This document shows, one piece after another, positions 63,470-64,000 of a stretch of DNA of 64,000 bases. The notes under the pieces were generated by a model. The model did no database searches. It was given only the letters and a program-made list of their open reading frames with translations, and was not told the origin of the DNA. A program made the translations under genes and the position numbers. This DNA is from Photobacterium sp. CCB-ST2H9. Its GTDB lineage: Bacteria > Pseudomonadota > Gammaproteobacteria > Enterobacterales > Vibrionaceae. The stretch lies in the NCBI RefSeq assembly GCF_023151555.2, contig NZ_CP100425.1:930001-994000 (forward strand), given 5' to 3'. Every line of letters begins with the position of its first letter. The stretch's first letter is position 1.

Positions 63470-64000
63470 ATGAACAAAGTCTACTTCCCAAACACAAACG
63501 GTCTGGATATTACGCTAGCCGGACTGATTAACTTCCCTGCAAACTTTGACGAAAAAAAACGCTACCCAGCGATTGTTGTTTCGCACCCTGGTGGCGGTGT
63601 CAAAGAACAAACAGCAGGTACGTATGCTAAAAAGCTGTCAGAACAAGGCTTTATAGCCATTGCGTATGATGCTTCTTATCAAGGTGAAAGTACGGGGAAT
63701 CCTCGTCAACTGGAAAACCCTCATGTACGTACAGAAGACGTAAGTGCGGTTATTGATTACCTAACGACTCTGGATTACGTCGATAACGATCGCATTGGTG
63801 CGATGGGAATCTGTGCCGGTGCTGGTTATTCCGCCAACGCAGCGATTAATGATCGTCGTATTAAGGCTGTTGGTACCGTGAGCATGGTTAACATTGGCCA
63901 AATGTTCCGAAACGGTTGGGACAATAATGTCAAAGACAGCGACGCCATTCCTTATCTTGAAGCTGGTTCTGGTGCGAGAACCGCAGATGCGAGTGGTACC
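63470..64000 (+). CDS. Dienelactone-hydrolase-like alpha/beta hydrolase (copy 2), cut by window end
   Basis: The first 177 codons from ATG 63470, preceded by TTAGGAGCA; the frame is open to base 64000. The sequence matches copy 1 almost throughout (HPGGGVKEQTAG, GICAGAGYSANAAINDRR, NIGQMFRNGWDN), including the Cys nucleophile, but differs at many codon positions. It is therefore an old paralogue, not a fresh duplication. It probably has a separate promoter with the AGGCAAA repeats. Confidence 0.87.
   Translation, partial: MNKVYFPNTNGLDITLAGLINFPANFDEKKRYPAIVVSHPGGGVKEQTAGTYAKKLSEQGFIAIAYDASYQGESTGNPRQLENPHVRTEDVSAVIDYLTTLDYVDNDRIGAMGICAGAGYSANAAINDRRIKAVGTVSMVNIGQMFRNGWDNNVKDSDAIPYLEAGSGARTADASGT

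Larger units (their letters stand above)
52414..64000. mobile_element. Tn7-like element inserted downstream of ffs, partial in window
   Basis: Inferred extent from the ffs-proximal end to the window edge. It holds the end repeats, the tnsA remnant and cargo: an efflux operon, two LysR/MarR regulators and redox/hydrolase genes. The cargo is more AT-rich by eye than the preceding 50 kb and has no place in the conserved ffs neighbourhood. The distal end is not seen, so the element may extend further, or some cargo may belong to a different insertion. Confidence 0.6.

Overview
The window is bacterial chromosome, almost certainly from the gamma-proteobacterial family Vibrionaceae. The chain ccmCDEFGHI-mlaA, the fadL / ECF sigma / fadIJ cluster, a multidomain GH18 chitinase, a PBPRA1080-type SEC-C protein and the order sixA-smrB-prmB all point there. 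A Photobacterium-like genus is possible, but I cannot fix it from sequence alone. No rRNA, tRNA or CRISPR array was seen. The one clear RNA gene is ffs (4.5S SRP RNA).

Layout. 1-5.1 kb: the end of ccmC and complete ccmDEFGHI (cytochrome c maturation), the genes overlapping by 4 bp. 5.1-9 kb: mlaA (outer-membrane lipid asymmetry) and a secreted chitinase. 9-15.8 kb: a fatty-acid block with fadL, an ECF sigma factor with a DUF3379 partner, a candidate small RNA, and the fadI-fadJ beta-oxidation operon. FadR-like operators lie in front of fadL and fadI. 15.8-22 kb: housekeeping genes (M16 protease, sixA, smrB, prmB). 22-43 kb: an accessory stretch of small transcription units: a VIT1/CCC1 transporter, a PhoD-like phosphatase, a hydrolase, two GSTs, a 956-aa acidic protein of unknown function, an AT-rich lipoprotein, a TetR / old-yellow-enzyme pair with three matching operators, a YcaQ-type glycosylase, and a selD-tauE-nifS selenium operon. 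43-52.4 kb: a block whose order matches the E. coli queC...decR-mdlA-mdlB...tesB-ybaY-atl...ffs neighbourhood, without glnK-amtB.

52.4-64 kb: a Tn7-like transposon appears to be inserted just 3' of ffs. Its ffs-proximal end carries three phased ~19-bp repeats, an inverted repeat, and the N-terminal part of a TnsA-like gene whose remainder is lost. tnsB, tnsC, tniQ and cas genes are not visible. The cargo that follows is a MarR-controlled FUSC/HlyD efflux operon, then a LysR-flanked set of redox and hydrolase genes (two dienelactone-hydrolase-like paralogues, DUF1330, NmrA-like protein, SDR, old yellow enzyme, LtrA). It looks like a module for aromatic or electrophilic toxicants. The window ends inside the second hydrolase and the distal transposon end is not reached.
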